Shown in pieces: positions 54,676-63,150 of a stretch of DNA of 64,000 nucleotides. The notes beneath the pieces are model-generated. The model had not been told where the DNA came from, made no database searches, and saw nothing but the letters and a program-made list of their open reading frames with translations. The position numbers were made by a program, and so were the translations under genes. Numbering within the stretch: position 1 is the first letter of the stretch; the number at the start of each line of letters is the position of its first letter. Source of the stretch: Methylobacterium thuringiense (GTDB taxonomy: Bacteria > Pseudomonadota > Alphaproteobacteria > Rhizobiales > Beijerinckiaceae); assembly GCF_022179645.1 (NCBI RefSeq), contig NZ_BPRA01000001.1, positions 186,001 through 250,000 on the forward strand. Direction: 5' to 3'.

Positions 54676-56327
54676 GGCCCGAAAATCCCGGCTAAGGACC
54701 GGGCCGGATCGGCCCTCCTTACGCGGTCCAGCGCCGCCTCGAAAGTCAGGCGCGGCGCGTGCCCGCCATCCCCCGGCGCACCGTCGACGACGACGCGATA
54801 ACGCTCCTCATCGGCCACGAGCGTAAGGCCGGCCTTGCGCGGATGCGCGCAGCCCTTGGCGCAGCCGGAGACGTGGGCGGTGAGACCGCGCGCCGCGAAG
54901 GGGGCGAAGGCGTCGGCGAGCTGGGCGGCGTGGTCCGGCACCGGCGTCGTGCCGGAAGCGCAGGCCGGCGCGCCGGGGCAGGCGGCGACGGCGCGCCGGG
55001 GGTCGGCCGGGTCGGTGACGAAGCCGGCGGTGGCGAGGCCGGCGAGGGTGGATGCGGCTCGGGCTAGCGGAACGAAGATGACGAGGCCGCGGTCGGGGGT
55101 CAGGCGGATGGCGTCCTCGCTGGCCAGCGCTGCCTCGGGACCGGCGCGACGAACTTCGGGCGCATCCCCATCATTCCTTGGCTCGCTGCGAGCGAGAACT
55201 CGGAACCTACCCGACACGCTGTACCCCGTCGTGGGTTCCGGGTTCCGCTGCGCGGCCCCGGAGTGACGGGGGTGGAATTCAGCCTCATCGAGTGATGGCG
55301 CACCGACCACGAGGGCTACGACGGCATCGAGGTTGTCGGCCGTGCAGCGGCCGAACGGAGCTTCGACGACGATGGCCGTGCGGCCGGACGGCAGGGCCGT
55401 CAGGCCGGGTGCAGGCGCGCCGGCAAAAACCCTCCCCCCCAAAAGATCTCGGGCAAGCCCGAGATCTGTCCTTCTACTGCCCAAGTCGGCCAAGCCCGAC
55501 TTGGGATGGGGGAGGGTGCCCGCGGAGCGGGCGGGAGAGCGGCCAGCTCCGAACTCTCCGGGACCGGCGCACCCCTCTCCCGACCCCTGCTGACGCAGGG
55601 GCCACCCTCTCCCGCAGAGGGGAGAGGGGGATGCGCGCGACGGTTCGGCGAGCGCCTCGACGAGTTGCGCTCTGTCGGTTTCGGTGAGGTCGCGCACGCG
55701 CCGCCGTCCTGTGGCGACGAAGGCGCTCAGCACCCGGCCGACGGCCGCTGGTGCATCGTCGATGGCAATCTCAGCGAACCAGTCGGTTGCGGTCTCGGAC
55801 GCCAATCCGATCGCGACCCACCCCGCTCTGGTCGCACTCACGAAAACGTCGGCCTCCGCCGCGGCGAGCCCCCAACGGCCGCCACCGTCGATCGCCACCA
55901 GCGTCTTCGCCGGCAAGCCCGGCACCGTGAGCCCAATCTCTTCGATGGCTCGCGCCAGCGCCAAAACGTCGATAGCCTCGTCCGCATCGAACCCGGCGAG
56001 GGCACTCGTCAGCGTCAACCGCTGCGGGCCGCCATCGGCGCGCATGTCGGCGAGGCCGGCCTCCGTGAGCCGGGCGGCAAGGGCCGAGGCCGTCGCCTCG
56101 GTCACGCCGCGAATCTGCAGGTTCCCGCGGGCGGTGATATCGACATGGCCGTTGCCGTAGCGGCGGGCCGCTTCGGCAATGGAGCGAAGCTGCGTCGCGC
56201 TCAGGATCCCCAGCGGCGGATGCACGCGCGCCAGCAGCCCGTCGCCGGTGGGCATCGGCCGGGCGAGGCTCGGGCACCAGCCGCGCCGCGCCGGGTCGTC
56301 GGGGCGGCGACGACGCTCCCCGCTCAC
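54672..56327 (-). CDS. cobG: Precorrin-3B synthase, carrying two in-frame repeat insertions
   Basis: CobG oxidises precorrin-3A to precorrin-3B with oxygen, using a 4Fe-4S cluster and a mononuclear iron; it belongs to the sulphite/nitrite reductase superfamily. Two ferredoxin-like/SiR repeats are visible (HPPLGILSATQLRSIAEAAR; YGNGHVDITARGNLQIRGV). Cluster Cys are in AACPGAPACAS and SGCAKGCAHPRKAGLTLV. The protein is 551 residues, about 90-100 longer than usual relatives (about 460). The excess corresponds to about residues 232-299 and 351-387, which are encoded by dispersed repeats (55429-55630 and 55165-55272). The GTG start overlaps the cobN stop. Whether the insertions affect activity is unknown. 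Confidence 0.88.
   Translation of the reverse strand: MSGERRRRPDDPARRGWCPSLARPMPTGDGLLARVHPPLGILSATQLRSIAEAARRYGNGHVDITARGNLQIRGVTEATASALAARLTEAGLADMRADGGPQRLTLTSALAGFDADEAIDVLALARAIEEIGLTVPGLPAKTLVAIDGGGRWGLAAAEADVFVSATRAGWVAIGLASETATDWFAEIAIDDAPAAVGRVLSAFVATGRRRVRDLTETDRAQLVEALAEPSRASPSPLCGRGWPLRQQGSGEGCAGPGEFGAGRSPARSAGTLPHPKSGLADLGSRRTDLGLARDLLGGRVFAGAPAPGLTALPSGRTAIVVEAPFGRCTADNLDAVVALVVGAPSLDEAEFHPRHSGAAQRNPEPTTGYSVSGRFRVLARSEPRNDGDAPEVRRAGPEAALASEDAIRLTPDRGLVIFVPLARAASTLAGLATAGFVTDPADPRRAVAACPGAPACASGTTPVPDHAAQLADAFAPFAARGLTAHVSGCAKGCAHPRKAGLTLVADEERYRVVVDGAPGDGGHAPRLTFEAALDRVRRADPARSLAGIFGP
55165..55272. repeat. Dispersed repeat R1 inside cobG
   Basis: This segment ends GGGTTCCGCTGCGCGGCCCC GGAGTGACG and resembles the extragenic copies at 12604-12716 (inverted) and 22937-23017. 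Read with cobG it encodes HSGAAQRNPEPTTGYSVSGR and FRVLARSEPRNDG, with no stop codon and without changing the frame. Confidence 0.75.
55429..55630. repeat. Dispersed repeat R2 inside cobG
   Basis: Nearly the same blocks occur as in the pstS-pstC gap: ACCCTCCCCC, TCGGGCAAGCCCGA, GGGGGAGGGTGCC, CTCCCGACCCCTGCTGACGC and CCCTCTCCC. Read with cobG it encodes Gly/Arg/Pro-rich text (SPSPLCGRGWPLRQQGSGEG and on to LGLARDLLGG), about 67 residues, placed between the two SiR-like halves. Confidence 0.8.
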
Positions 56328-59300
56328 TCCGCCGCGTCCTGCATGAGAATGGCGGTGGGCGCGGCGTTGCGGCGGCTCTGCCAGAGGCCACGGTCGCGCA
56401 GCTCGTCGAAGCGGTCGAGGATGGCGCGGGTGGCGTCGGGGTTGGCGGCGCGCAGGCGCTCGAACACGTCGAGATCGCCGATCCAGGCCGCGTGCAGCCG
56501 GTCGAGGTCGGCGCTTGAGACGGCGTCGGTGGTGGCTGCGAGCACGAAGACCGCGTCGACGCCCTGCGCCAGTTCCTGCGCGCCGCGCCAGCCGTGTCGG
56601 AGCTGGCCGTCGATCCAGCGCGGATGGGCGAGCCGGCCGCGGATCAGCCGGTCGACATCCTCGCGGGCCGTGCGGGTGCGCGGTGTCTCGGGGTCCGAGA
56701 CGTCGAGGCTGTAGAGGGCTGGCGGCGCAGTTTCGCGTCCGGCCGCGACAGCGAAGAATCCACCCATGGCGTCCGCAGCCGCATCGCCGTCCAGCAGGTC
56801 GCGCTCGGCGACGTCGAAGGCGTGGACATAGGCGTCGGCTTGGCGGACGCGCTCGGCGAAGCCGGCATCGCCGGTTTCTTCGCGCCCGCCGAAGGCGTGC
56901 GTGGTGGCGTCGAGATAGGCTTGGCCCAAGTCCTTCCGCTCGGACCAAGCGCCGTCGAGGGCGGTCTCTGCCGCGCCCGCGCCGTAACGGCCGGGGGCGG
57001 CGCCATAGACGCGGGCGGCCGACTCACCCCGGCGCCGCGAGGCGGCGAGGGGGTTTTCCGCGTCCTCTTCGTCCCGTTCGGCGACGGCACGGGCGGCGCG
57101 GTCGAGGAGGGCCAGCGTATCCGGAAACGTGTCGCGAAACGCGCCGGAGACGCGGCAGGTTACGTCGATGCGCGGGCGGTCGAGCACGGCGAGCGGCAGC
57201 ACCTCAAAGCCCGTGACGCGGGTCGAGGCGTTATCCCAGACCGGGCGTACGCCCATCAGCGAGAGCGCGTGCGCAACGTCCTCGCCGCCGGTGCGGAGCG
57301 TCGGCGAGGCCCAGAGGTCCATGACGATGCGGGCCGGATAATCGCCCTCGTCCTGCAGGTAGCGGCGCACCACCGCGTCGGCGGCCTTGGCGCCGAGCAT
57401 GGTCGCCGCCCGCGTCGGCAGGCTGCGCGGGTCGAGGGTCGTGAGGTTGCGGCCCGTCGGCATGACGTCGCTGCGCCCGCGCGAGGGCGAGCCGGCGGGG
57501 CCGGGCGGCACGAAGCGGCCGTCGAGCGCCGCCAGAAGCCCGGCGCGCTCGGCTTCGGCGCAGGCCCGCATAGCTGCCGGCGCGTCGGGTGCGGCACGGC
57601 CGAAGACGTGCAGGCCGTCGCGGATCGGAGTCTCGCCGAGATCGCAGAGATGGGCGTCGAGCGCGGTCAACGCGTCGGCCATCGGCGTGTTCGCCGTGAT
57701 GCCCGCGCCCGCCAGCAGCCCGGCGGCGGTCGCCTCGTCAAGGATCGCGGCGGCGATCAGCCCGGCGCGGCGCGGATCGAGCACACTCGCCGACGAATAC
57801 TCCTCGACCAGCTCGCGCAACGCCGCCGCCTCCGGCGTCAGCCCCGAGGCCTCGACGCTCGGCGTCAGGTGACCGAGCGCGATGCCGCCGAGGCGGCGCT
57901 TGGCCGGAGCGGCCTCGCCAGGATCGTCGACGATGAAGGGATAGACCACCGGCAGCGCCCCGACCGCCCGCGCCGGCCAGCAGCCGGGCGAGAGCGCCAC
58001 GGCCTTGCCCGGCAGCCACTCGGTGGTGCCGTGCGTGCCGAGATGGACGAGGGCGTCGAAGTTGTTTCGCAGACCGAGGTAGAACGCGAGATAGGCGTGC
58101 GTCGGCGGCTCGTCGGGGTCGTGATAGCCGGCCTTGCGGTCGCTCGCGCGGCCGCGGTCGGGTTGGAGGAAGGCGGTGAGGTTGCCCCCATTTGCCGTTT
58201 CAGCAGGACGGCCCATCCTACCAAAACCCTCATCCTGAGGTGCCGCGTCAGCGGCCTCGAAGGAGGGCTCCAGGGATCGCTCTCGTATCTGGAGCCCTCC
58301 TTCGAGGCCTCCGCTTCGCTGCGGCACCTCGGGATGAGGGTGTGGGTGGGATACAGCTGCAGCGACTGCGCGAAAACGGAACGCGCCCTCGCAGCAGACT
58401 GGATCGGCTACCGGTTCGCCCCAACGCTCGATCAGCTCATCCTGCGACCCAGGCGGCAACTGCCCGAACCAGCCTCGATACGTCGCAAGCGATACCGAAA
58501 ACGTCGCCTCGCCCCCGGTCAGCGCCCGCATCAGCGCGCCCTCATCCGCGAGGACCCCGGCGGCATACCCGGCACCGGCCAGATCGTCGGCGATCGCCCG
58601 CGCGCTCTCCGGCGTATCGAGCCCGACGGCGAAGCCGGCCCGGCCGCCGCGCGCAGGATAATCCGACATCACCAGCGCGATCCGCCGGTCTTCACGCGGT
58701 GTCCGTGCGAGACGAACCCAGGCGGCCGCCCGGTCGGCCAACGCCGCGATTCCCTCCGGGTCGGCCACGGCGCGGCGCTCGGCAAAACCTTCGATCGGCT
58801 CGGCCTCCTCCTTGAAGGACACCGGAAAGCCCGAGAGCCGCCCGTCGAATTCCGGCAGGGCGACCTGCATGGCGAGATCGGCCGCGTTCATGCCGCGGGC
58901 CGAGGCCATCCAGGCCTCGCGCGGCGCGCCGACCGTGTAGGCCTGGAGCACAGGGCAATCGGCGGCGTCGAGGACGAAGCCGGCATCCTCACGCGCCGAG
59001 AAGGCGGTGGCGGCGATGACCATGTCGGGGCGTCGGGCCGCGATGGCCGCGCGCACGGCGGCGACGGCCTCCGGATCCTTCAGGCTCGACACCGCGAGGG
59101 TGACGCAACCGATGCCACGTTCCCTGAGCGCGGCGATGATCGCGACGGCCGGTCCGCTCTCGCCCGACAGCACGGCCGAGCGATACACCAGCAGCATCGC
59201 CGTCGGCCCCGGCCCGGCCGAGGCCAAAGCGGTCTCGACGGCGAACGGTCCGCAGCCGGGGCACCAGGGGAAGCCGCGCGGGAGCGCCTTCGGCGGCTCG

Positions 59301-59797
59301 TAGGAAACGGGCGTGCCGGCCTCCGACGCGAGGCGGCGCAGCAGGTTGCGCAGGTTGTCGGCGCCGCCGGCGCGAAAATACGCGTCGAGGGTCTCGGAAA
59401 GCGCCAGCGGCACGGTCGAGAAGGCGTCGAGCCGCGAATCCGGCCGGTCGTCGCCGGGCAGCACCGCGAGCTTGACGCCATGGGCGCGGGCGGCGGCGGC
59501 GGCGCGCTCGATGCCGTAGCGCCAGTAATCGAGCCCGCCGAGGCAGCGGATCACACAGACCTTCGCCCGCGCGACCACCGCATCGACGTAGACATCCACC
59601 GACATCGGGTGGCGCAGCTGCGCCATCTTGGCCAAGCGCAGCGACGGCAGCTCGGGCTCGGCGGCATAGGCGCTCGCGATCCCGGCGAGGTCGCTGTCGG
59701 TGAAGGAGAGCACGACGACGTCGCCCGGGCTCTGCCCGAGATCGATGGCCGCTTCGCCCTCGTCGAGCGAGACCGTGTCGACGCGCAGGAGGTGCAT
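56324..59797 (-). CDS. cobN: Cobaltochelatase large subunit CobN, with an in-frame palindromic insertion
   Basis: CobN is the large subunit of the ATP-dependent aerobic cobaltochelatase CobNST, which inserts cobalt into hydrogenobyrinate diamide. The 1157-residue protein matches the CobN/Mg-chelatase BchH-like family: MVIAATAFSAREDAGF, YPARGGRAGFAVGLDTPESA, ALVHLGTHGTTEWLPGKAVA, KAADAVVRRYLQDEGDYPAR and WDNASTRVTGFEVLPLAVLD. The start MHLLRVDTVSLDEGEAAI at 59797 fits the family. Between residues about 485 and 523 a palindromic repeat adds SHPHPHPEVPQRSGGLEGGL and following text, just before FLQPDRGR, at what should be a surface loop. cobS and cobT are not in the window. Confidence 0.93.
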   Translation of the reverse strand: MHLLRVDTVSLDEGEAAIDLGQSPGDVVVLSFTDSDLAGIASAYAAEPELPSLRLAKMAQLRHPMSVDVYVDAVVARAKVCVIRCLGGLDYWRYGIERAAAAARAHGVKLAVLPGDDRPDSRLDAFSTVPLALSETLDAYFRAGGADNLRNLLRRLASEAGTPVSYEPPKALPRGFPWCPGCGPFAVETALASAGPGPTAMLLVYRSAVLSGESGPAVAIIAALRERGIGCVTLAVSSLKDPEAVAAVRAAIAARRPDMVIAATAFSAREDAGFVLDAADCPVLQAYTVGAPREAWMASARGMNAADLAMQVALPEFDGRLSGFPVSFKEEAEPIEGFAERRAVADPEGIAALADRAAAWVRLARTPREDRRIALVMSDYPARGGRAGFAVGLDTPESARAIADDLAGAGYAAGVLADEGALMRALTGGEATFSVSLATYRGWFGQLPPGSQDELIERWGEPVADPVCCEGAFRFRAVAAAVSHPHPHPEVPQRSGGLEGGLQIRERSLEPSFEAADAAPQDEGFGRMGRPAETANGGNLTAFLQPDRGRASDRKAGYHDPDEPPTHAYLAFYLGLRNNFDALVHLGTHGTTEWLPGKAVALSPGCWPARAVGALPVVYPFIVDDPGEAAPAKRRLGGIALGHLTPSVEASGLTPEAAALRELVEEYSSASVLDPRRAGLIAAAILDEATAAGLLAGAGITANTPMADALTALDAHLCDLGETPIRDGLHVFGRAAPDAPAAMRACAEAERAGLLAALDGRFVPPGPAGSPSRGRSDVMPTGRNLTTLDPRSLPTRAATMLGAKAADAVVRRYLQDEGDYPARIVMDLWASPTLRTGGEDVAHALSLMGVRPVWDNASTRVTGFEVLPLAVLDRPRIDVTCRVSGAFRDTFPDTLALLDRAARAVAERDEEDAENPLAASRRRGESAARVYGAAPGRYGAGAAETALDGAWSERKDLGQAYLDATTHAFGGREETGDAGFAERVRQADAYVHAFDVAERDLLDGDAAADAMGGFFAVAAGRETAPPALYSLDVSDPETPRTRTAREDVDRLIRGRLAHPRWIDGQLRHGWRGAQELAQGVDAVFVLAATTDAVSSADLDRLHAAWIGDLDVFERLRAANPDATRAILDRFDELRDRGLWQSRRNAAPTAILMQDAAE
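58226..58341. repeat. Palindromic repeat R5 inside cobN
   Basis: The left arm (CCTCATCCTGAGGTGCCGC... AGCGGCCTCGAAGGAGGGCT) pairs with the right arm (AGCCCTCCTTCGAGGCCTCC... GCGGCACCTCGGGATGAGGG), so the whole element forms a near-perfect stem of about 50 pairs. Such elements are usually extragenic in Hyphomicrobiales. Here the reading frame of cobN runs straight through it. Confidence 0.8.
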
Positions 59798-59807
59798 GGC
59801 GCGGCGC

Positions 59808-60419
59808 TCAGCCTGCCGCGCCGCCGGGCGTCTCGTCCTGGACGAGGCGCGGCCGGGCGGGGAAGGCGACGCCGTCGTAGAGATCGGCGAGAGCCAGGGT
59901 GATGCGGAGAGCGGGAAGCTCGGCCGAAGCACCGAGGCCGACGATGCGCTGCTTGATCCAGGCGCGCTCGTCGTCGCGCGACCACAGCATGACCTCGGCC
60001 GCGTTCGGCTCGATCAGCAGGATGTGGGCGAGGGAATCGAGCGTCTTGTACTCGCCAAGCTTCTCGAAGGCATCGAAGTCGCGGGTGCTTGGGCTCAGGA
60101 CCTCGGCGACGAGCCGGGGCGCGGCGGCTTTCAGCCCGCTCGGATCGCGTGCGCCGCAATCGACGCCGACATCCGGCCGACGGATCTGGCCGGGCAGCGT
60201 CTCGACGCTGCCGTCACCGGTGAAGGGACGGCAGCCGCTTCCGCGAAGCGCGGTGTGGAGCGCAGCCACCAGATTGACGACGATGTCGTCGTGGACGTTG
60301 CGGGCACCCGCCATCATCCGGACCGGCACGCCGCCGACGAGTTCGTAGCGCTCCGCCTGGCGCTCCTGCCAGGCGAAGAAGGCCGCGACGCTCATCGGCT
60401 GGGGAGCAGGCTCCAACAT
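59808..60419 (-). CDS. Uma2 family (DUF820) putative endonuclease
   Basis: This 203-residue protein belongs to the Uma2/DUF820 group, a PD-(D/E)xK-like nuclease family of unknown biological role. Recognisable parts are QERQAERYELVGGVPVRMMA, RNVHDDIVVNLVAALHTAL, the Asp in RRPDVGVDCG and the Glu in LVAEVLSPSTRDFDAFEKLG followed by YKTLDSLAHILLIEP. The start ATG at 60419 (a GTG lies one codon upstream) was chosen. It interrupts the cob operon between cobW and cobN, on the same strand, with gaps of about 46 and 10 bases; no cobalamin role is known for the family. Confidence 0.85.
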   Translation of the reverse strand: MLEPAPQPMSVAAFFAWQERQAERYELVGGVPVRMMAGARNVHDDIVVNLVAALHTALRGSGCRPFTGDGSVETLPGQIRRPDVGVDCGARDPSGLKAAAPRLVAEVLSPSTRDFDAFEKLGEYKTLDSLAHILLIEPNAAEVMLWSRDDERAWIKQRIVGLGASAELPALRITLALADLYDGVAFPARPRLVQDETPGGAAG

Positions 60420-60465
60420 CACAACAGCTTCTACAGGAATTGGCCGGTCTTGCCGACAGAAGCGA

Positions 60466-61500
60466 TCAGGGCTTGAGCGCCGCCGCGACGGCCGCTCGGT
60501 CGAAACCCTTCAGCCCGATCACCACCAGCTTGCCGTCGCGCGGCTCGCTCGGCTTCCACGGGCGGTCGTAGTGATGCGCGATGCGGCGCCCGACGCCCTG
60601 GACGACGAGGCGCATCGGCTTGCCGGTGACTTCGGCGAACCCCTTGATGCGCAGCACGCCGGGGATCTCGGCGGCCGCCGTGACACGGGCGGCGAGGTCT
60701 TCGGCGGTCTTGGTGTCGGCGATGTCCATCGCGACAGATTCGAAGTCGTCGTGATCGTGGTCCTCGCCTTCGCCGTGATGCGAGGGGCGGGCGTCGAGGT
60801 CGTCCTCGGCGGCGGCCTGGATGCCGAGGAGCACGCGCGGATCGATCCGGCCGTGCTCGGTCTCGACGATTTTCACGGCGCGCGGCAGGTGGGCGAGGAT
60901 GTCGGCGCGGACCTTTTCGCGGGCGGCGGCGTCGATCAGGTCGGCCTTGTTCATCACCACGAGGTCGGCGCAGAGGATCTGATCCTCGAACACCTCTTCG
61001 AGCGGGTTGTCGTGGTCCACCGCCTGGTCGGCGGCGCGCTGGTTGGCGAGCGCGGTCGGGTCCTCGGCGAAGAAGCCGGCGGCGACGGCCGGCGCGTCGA
61101 CCACCGCGATGACGCCGTCGACGGTGACGCGCGAGCGGATCGCCGGCCACTGGAAGGCCTGGACCAGGGGTTTTGGGAGCGCGAGGCCGGAGGTCTCGAT
61201 CAGGATGTGCTCGGGCGGGTCGGCCCGGTCGAGCAGCGTGTTCAGCGCCGGCACGAAGTCGTCGGCGACCGTGCAGCAGATGCAGCCGTTCGGCAGCTCC
61301 ACCACCGAATCCTCGTTGCAGCCCTCGATGCCGCAGGACGCGAGGAAGGAACCGTCGAAGCCGAGATCGCCGAATTCGTTGACGATGATGGCCAGCCGCC
61401 GCCCGGCCGAGCGCTCCATGACGTGGCGCACCAGCGTGGTCTTGCCGGCACCGAGGAAGCCGGTGACGATGGTGCAGGGAATCTTTTCGACGATGCTCAT
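60466..61500 (-). CDS. cobW: CobW family GTPase, cobalt chaperone
   Basis: CobW is a G3E GTPase thought to deliver cobalt to the cobaltochelatase. The 344-residue protein has the P-loop VTGFLGAGKTTLVRHV, the metal-binding CxCC motif in PNGCICCTVADDF, the ETSGLALPKPL motif, the base-specifying NKAD and a His/Asp-rich metal segment (SHHGEGEDHDHDD). The C-terminal domain begins PGVLRIKGFAEV. The ATG at 61500 overlaps the stop of the preceding gene as ATGA. Confidence 0.94.
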   Translation of the reverse strand: MSIVEKIPCTIVTGFLGAGKTTLVRHVMERSAGRRLAIIVNEFGDLGFDGSFLASCGIEGCNEDSVVELPNGCICCTVADDFVPALNTLLDRADPPEHILIETSGLALPKPLVQAFQWPAIRSRVTVDGVIAVVDAPAVAAGFFAEDPTALANQRAADQAVDHDNPLEEVFEDQILCADLVVMNKADLIDAAAREKVRADILAHLPRAVKIVETEHGRIDPRVLLGIQAAAEDDLDARPSHHGEGEDHDHDDFESVAMDIADTKTAEDLAARVTAAAEIPGVLRIKGFAEVTGKPMRLVVQGVGRRIAHHYDRPWKPSEPRDGKLVVIGLKGFDRAAVAAALKP

Positions 61501-61883
61501 GGGCGTCCGGCCTCCTTTACGGGGGGCGATGGCGGGATGCGGGCGACGACGCCCTTGCGGAAGGCTTCCGGACGTTCGCGCCAGGGCACGATGCCGTCCA
61601 CGGTGCCGGCATAGAGACCGATGCCGGCGAGGATGGTCTGGGCGGAGGCCTCGGCGTCGAGGTCGCCGTAGACGTAGGTCCAGCGGCCGGGCGAGGCGAC
61701 CGCGACGCTGCAGGGTCGCTTGCAGACCGAGAGGCACTCGACGCCCTCGACGCGCAGGCCTGCCGTATCCTCGGGCAGCCGCTCCCGAAGCGCGGCCAAC
61801 AGGCGAGCACCGGCGCGGGTCTCCGAGGTGTCGCCCTCGGCGCGGCAGGTGGTGCAGACGTAGAGAACGGTCTCTTCAGGCAT
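61497..61883 (-). CDS. DUF1636 ferredoxin-like protein of the cobalamin operon
   Basis: This 128-residue protein carries a thioredoxin-like 2Fe-2S ferredoxin pattern: VLYVCTTCRAEGD near the N terminus and GVECLSVCKRPCSVAVASPG, giving four or five Cys. DUF1636 proteins are regularly found between cbtA and cobW in alphaproteobacterial cobalamin operons. A role in redox or metal handling is inferred. The start at 61883 follows MPEETVLYV; longer frames overlap cbtA. Its stop overlaps the cobW start and its start overlaps the cbtA stop by eight bases. Confidence 0.85.
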   Translation of the reverse strand: MPEETVLYVCTTCRAEGDTSETRAGARLLAALRERLPEDTAGLRVEGVECLSVCKRPCSVAVASPGRWTYVYGDLDAEASAQTILAGIGLYAGTVDGIVPWRERPEAFRKGVVARIPPSPPVKEAGRP

Positions 61884-62628
61884 GGGAGCGCCCGCCAGAC
61901 ACGGCTTTGTCTGCGAAAAGGTTCCAGGCCCAGCCATAGGCCAGCCCGATCACCGCCCAGAACACGAGGCTGATGCCCAGCGAGCGCGCCGCGAACTGTG
62001 CCGCCAGGGCCGCCGGCAGCTTCGAGTCCGAATCGACCACCAGCGGTGCCCCGGCGAGATGCGGCGCGACGATGAGCACGAGGCCGCCCGCGATGGTCAG
62101 CGGCACGCGGCGCACGGCGATGAGGTAGAGGCCGAGGCCCGTGGCCGCGACGGTCATCACCCACCAGGCCTGACGCACCCCGAGTTCCGCCGAGGCCATG
62201 CCCGGCAGTTCCGGGGGCAGGCCCATGGCCGGCGCGAGCGCGACGGTGAGGAAGCCGGCGAGGCCGAAGGCGAGGCCGGTCTCGGGGGAGGGCACCCGCT
62301 TCAGCGCCAACATCACCGCGCCGAGGAGCAGGGCGTAGCCGACGCCGCCAACGAGAGTCGCGAGGCCGGTATAGGCCATGCGCTCGAGGCCGGGCGCGGG
62401 CTGCCACGCCTCCGCAGCGCCGCCCTCGCCATGGCCATGCGCATCGCCATGGGCCGGTACGATGAGATGGGCGAAGGGCGACGACAGCGAGGCCTGCTTG
62501 CCGGCCTGCGCCTCGAAAACCTCGGCCTTGAGGATCAGCGGCGAGGTCAGGGCGAATTGCAGGCCAGTCGCGACGACGGCCGCGAGGAAGCCGGCGACCA
62601 GGGCCGCCGACACCAATCGGATGATCAT
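61876..62628 (-). CDS. cbtA: Cobalt transporter subunit CbtA
   Basis: CbtA is the larger subunit of the CbtAB cobalt transporter, usually found under cobalamin riboswitch control. The 250-residue protein has about six membrane segments (LVSAALVAGFLAAVVATGLQ first; later GGVGYALLLGAVMLALKRV and AGFLTVALAPAMGL). A His-rich loop near residue 60 (HGDAHGHGEGG) is a likely metal site. It overlaps the DUF1636 start. About 130 bases separate it from cbtB upstream. Confidence 0.92.
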   Translation of the reverse strand: MIIRLVSAALVAGFLAAVVATGLQFALTSPLILKAEVFEAQAGKQASLSSPFAHLIVPAHGDAHGHGEGGAAEAWQPAPGLERMAYTGLATLVGGVGYALLLGAVMLALKRVPSPETGLAFGLAGFLTVALAPAMGLPPELPGMASAELGVRQAWWVMTVAATGLGLYLIAVRRVPLTIAGGLVLIVAPHLAGAPLVVDSDSKLPAALAAQFAARSLGISLVFWAVIGLAYGWAWNLFADKAVSGGRSHA

Positions 62629-62755
62629 GAGATGCTGTCCGGCGCTAGAGCGCTCGTCGCCGGAGCGGATGCCGCTTCGACGAGACTGAGCGCGTCAGAA
62701 CAAGGGATGAAAGGCGTGTCTCGATCGAAAAGGATCGGACACGCTTCCAGCGCCG

Positions 62756-62935
62756 TCAGTGGCAGGGGAAGTTCTGCGTGTGCCGGAAGTCGTGCGCGGC
62801 GTTGTGCAGGGCCATGGCTGGGGCGAAGCCCGTCATGAACACGAGACCGAGGCCGAGCAGCGCGGCGATGACGATCGCGCGGGTGCTCTCGCTGGCGGCG
62901 GCGGCGGTCTGAACGGTAGCGGTGGTCGTGGACAT
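62756..62935 (-). CDS. cbtB: Cobalt transporter subunit CbtB
   Basis: CbtB is a short single-membrane-segment partner of CbtA. The 59-residue protein begins MSTTTATVQTAAAASE, has one segment (AIVIAALLGLGLVFMTGFAP) and a His/Cys tail HNAAHDFRHTQNFPCH that probably binds cobalt. It is the first gene of the operon, about 45 bases from the riboswitch. The start at 62935 was chosen because the longer frame runs into the riboswitch. Confidence 0.92.
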   Translation of the reverse strand: MSTTTATVQTAAAASESTRAIVIAALLGLGLVFMTGFAPAMALHNAAHDFRHTQNFPCH

Positions 62936-62979
62936 CTTGAAAAACTCCGGCCGCCCCGCCGGCGGCATCGAGAACACGG

Positions 62980-63150
62980 GGGACGGCAGGTCTCCTGGCT
63001 CGCGGGTCGATGCGCCTGCCGCCTTCCCGGATCGCTCCGGTGGCTCTCGACAGAAACTCGCCGCTCACAGTTGCGGGGGCAGCCGCGGGTTCGAGGCGAA
63101 CCTCTCACCGCATTCCCTTTTCACCCCGTCTCCGAGGCACCGTCCGGTTC
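62980..63150 (-). promoter_or_regulatory. Cobalamin (B12) riboswitch
   Basis: The minus strand reads GGTGCCTCGGAGAC near the 5' side, GGGAATGCGGTGAGA, then CCCGCAACTGTGAGC and, at the 3' side, GCCACCGG...GGGAAGGC and the B12 box GAGCCAGGAGACCTGCC. These are the conserved cobalamin riboswitch elements. It lies directly upstream of cbtB and should repress the cbtB-cobJ operon when adenosyl- or related cobalamins are abundant. Ends are approximate. Confidence 0.92.

Noticed and set aside
56594-59902. An 1100-residue plus-strand frame antisense to cobN
   Set aside because: It mirrors the codon structure of cobN, has no recognisable motif, and cobN is clearly supported by family blocks and operon overlaps.
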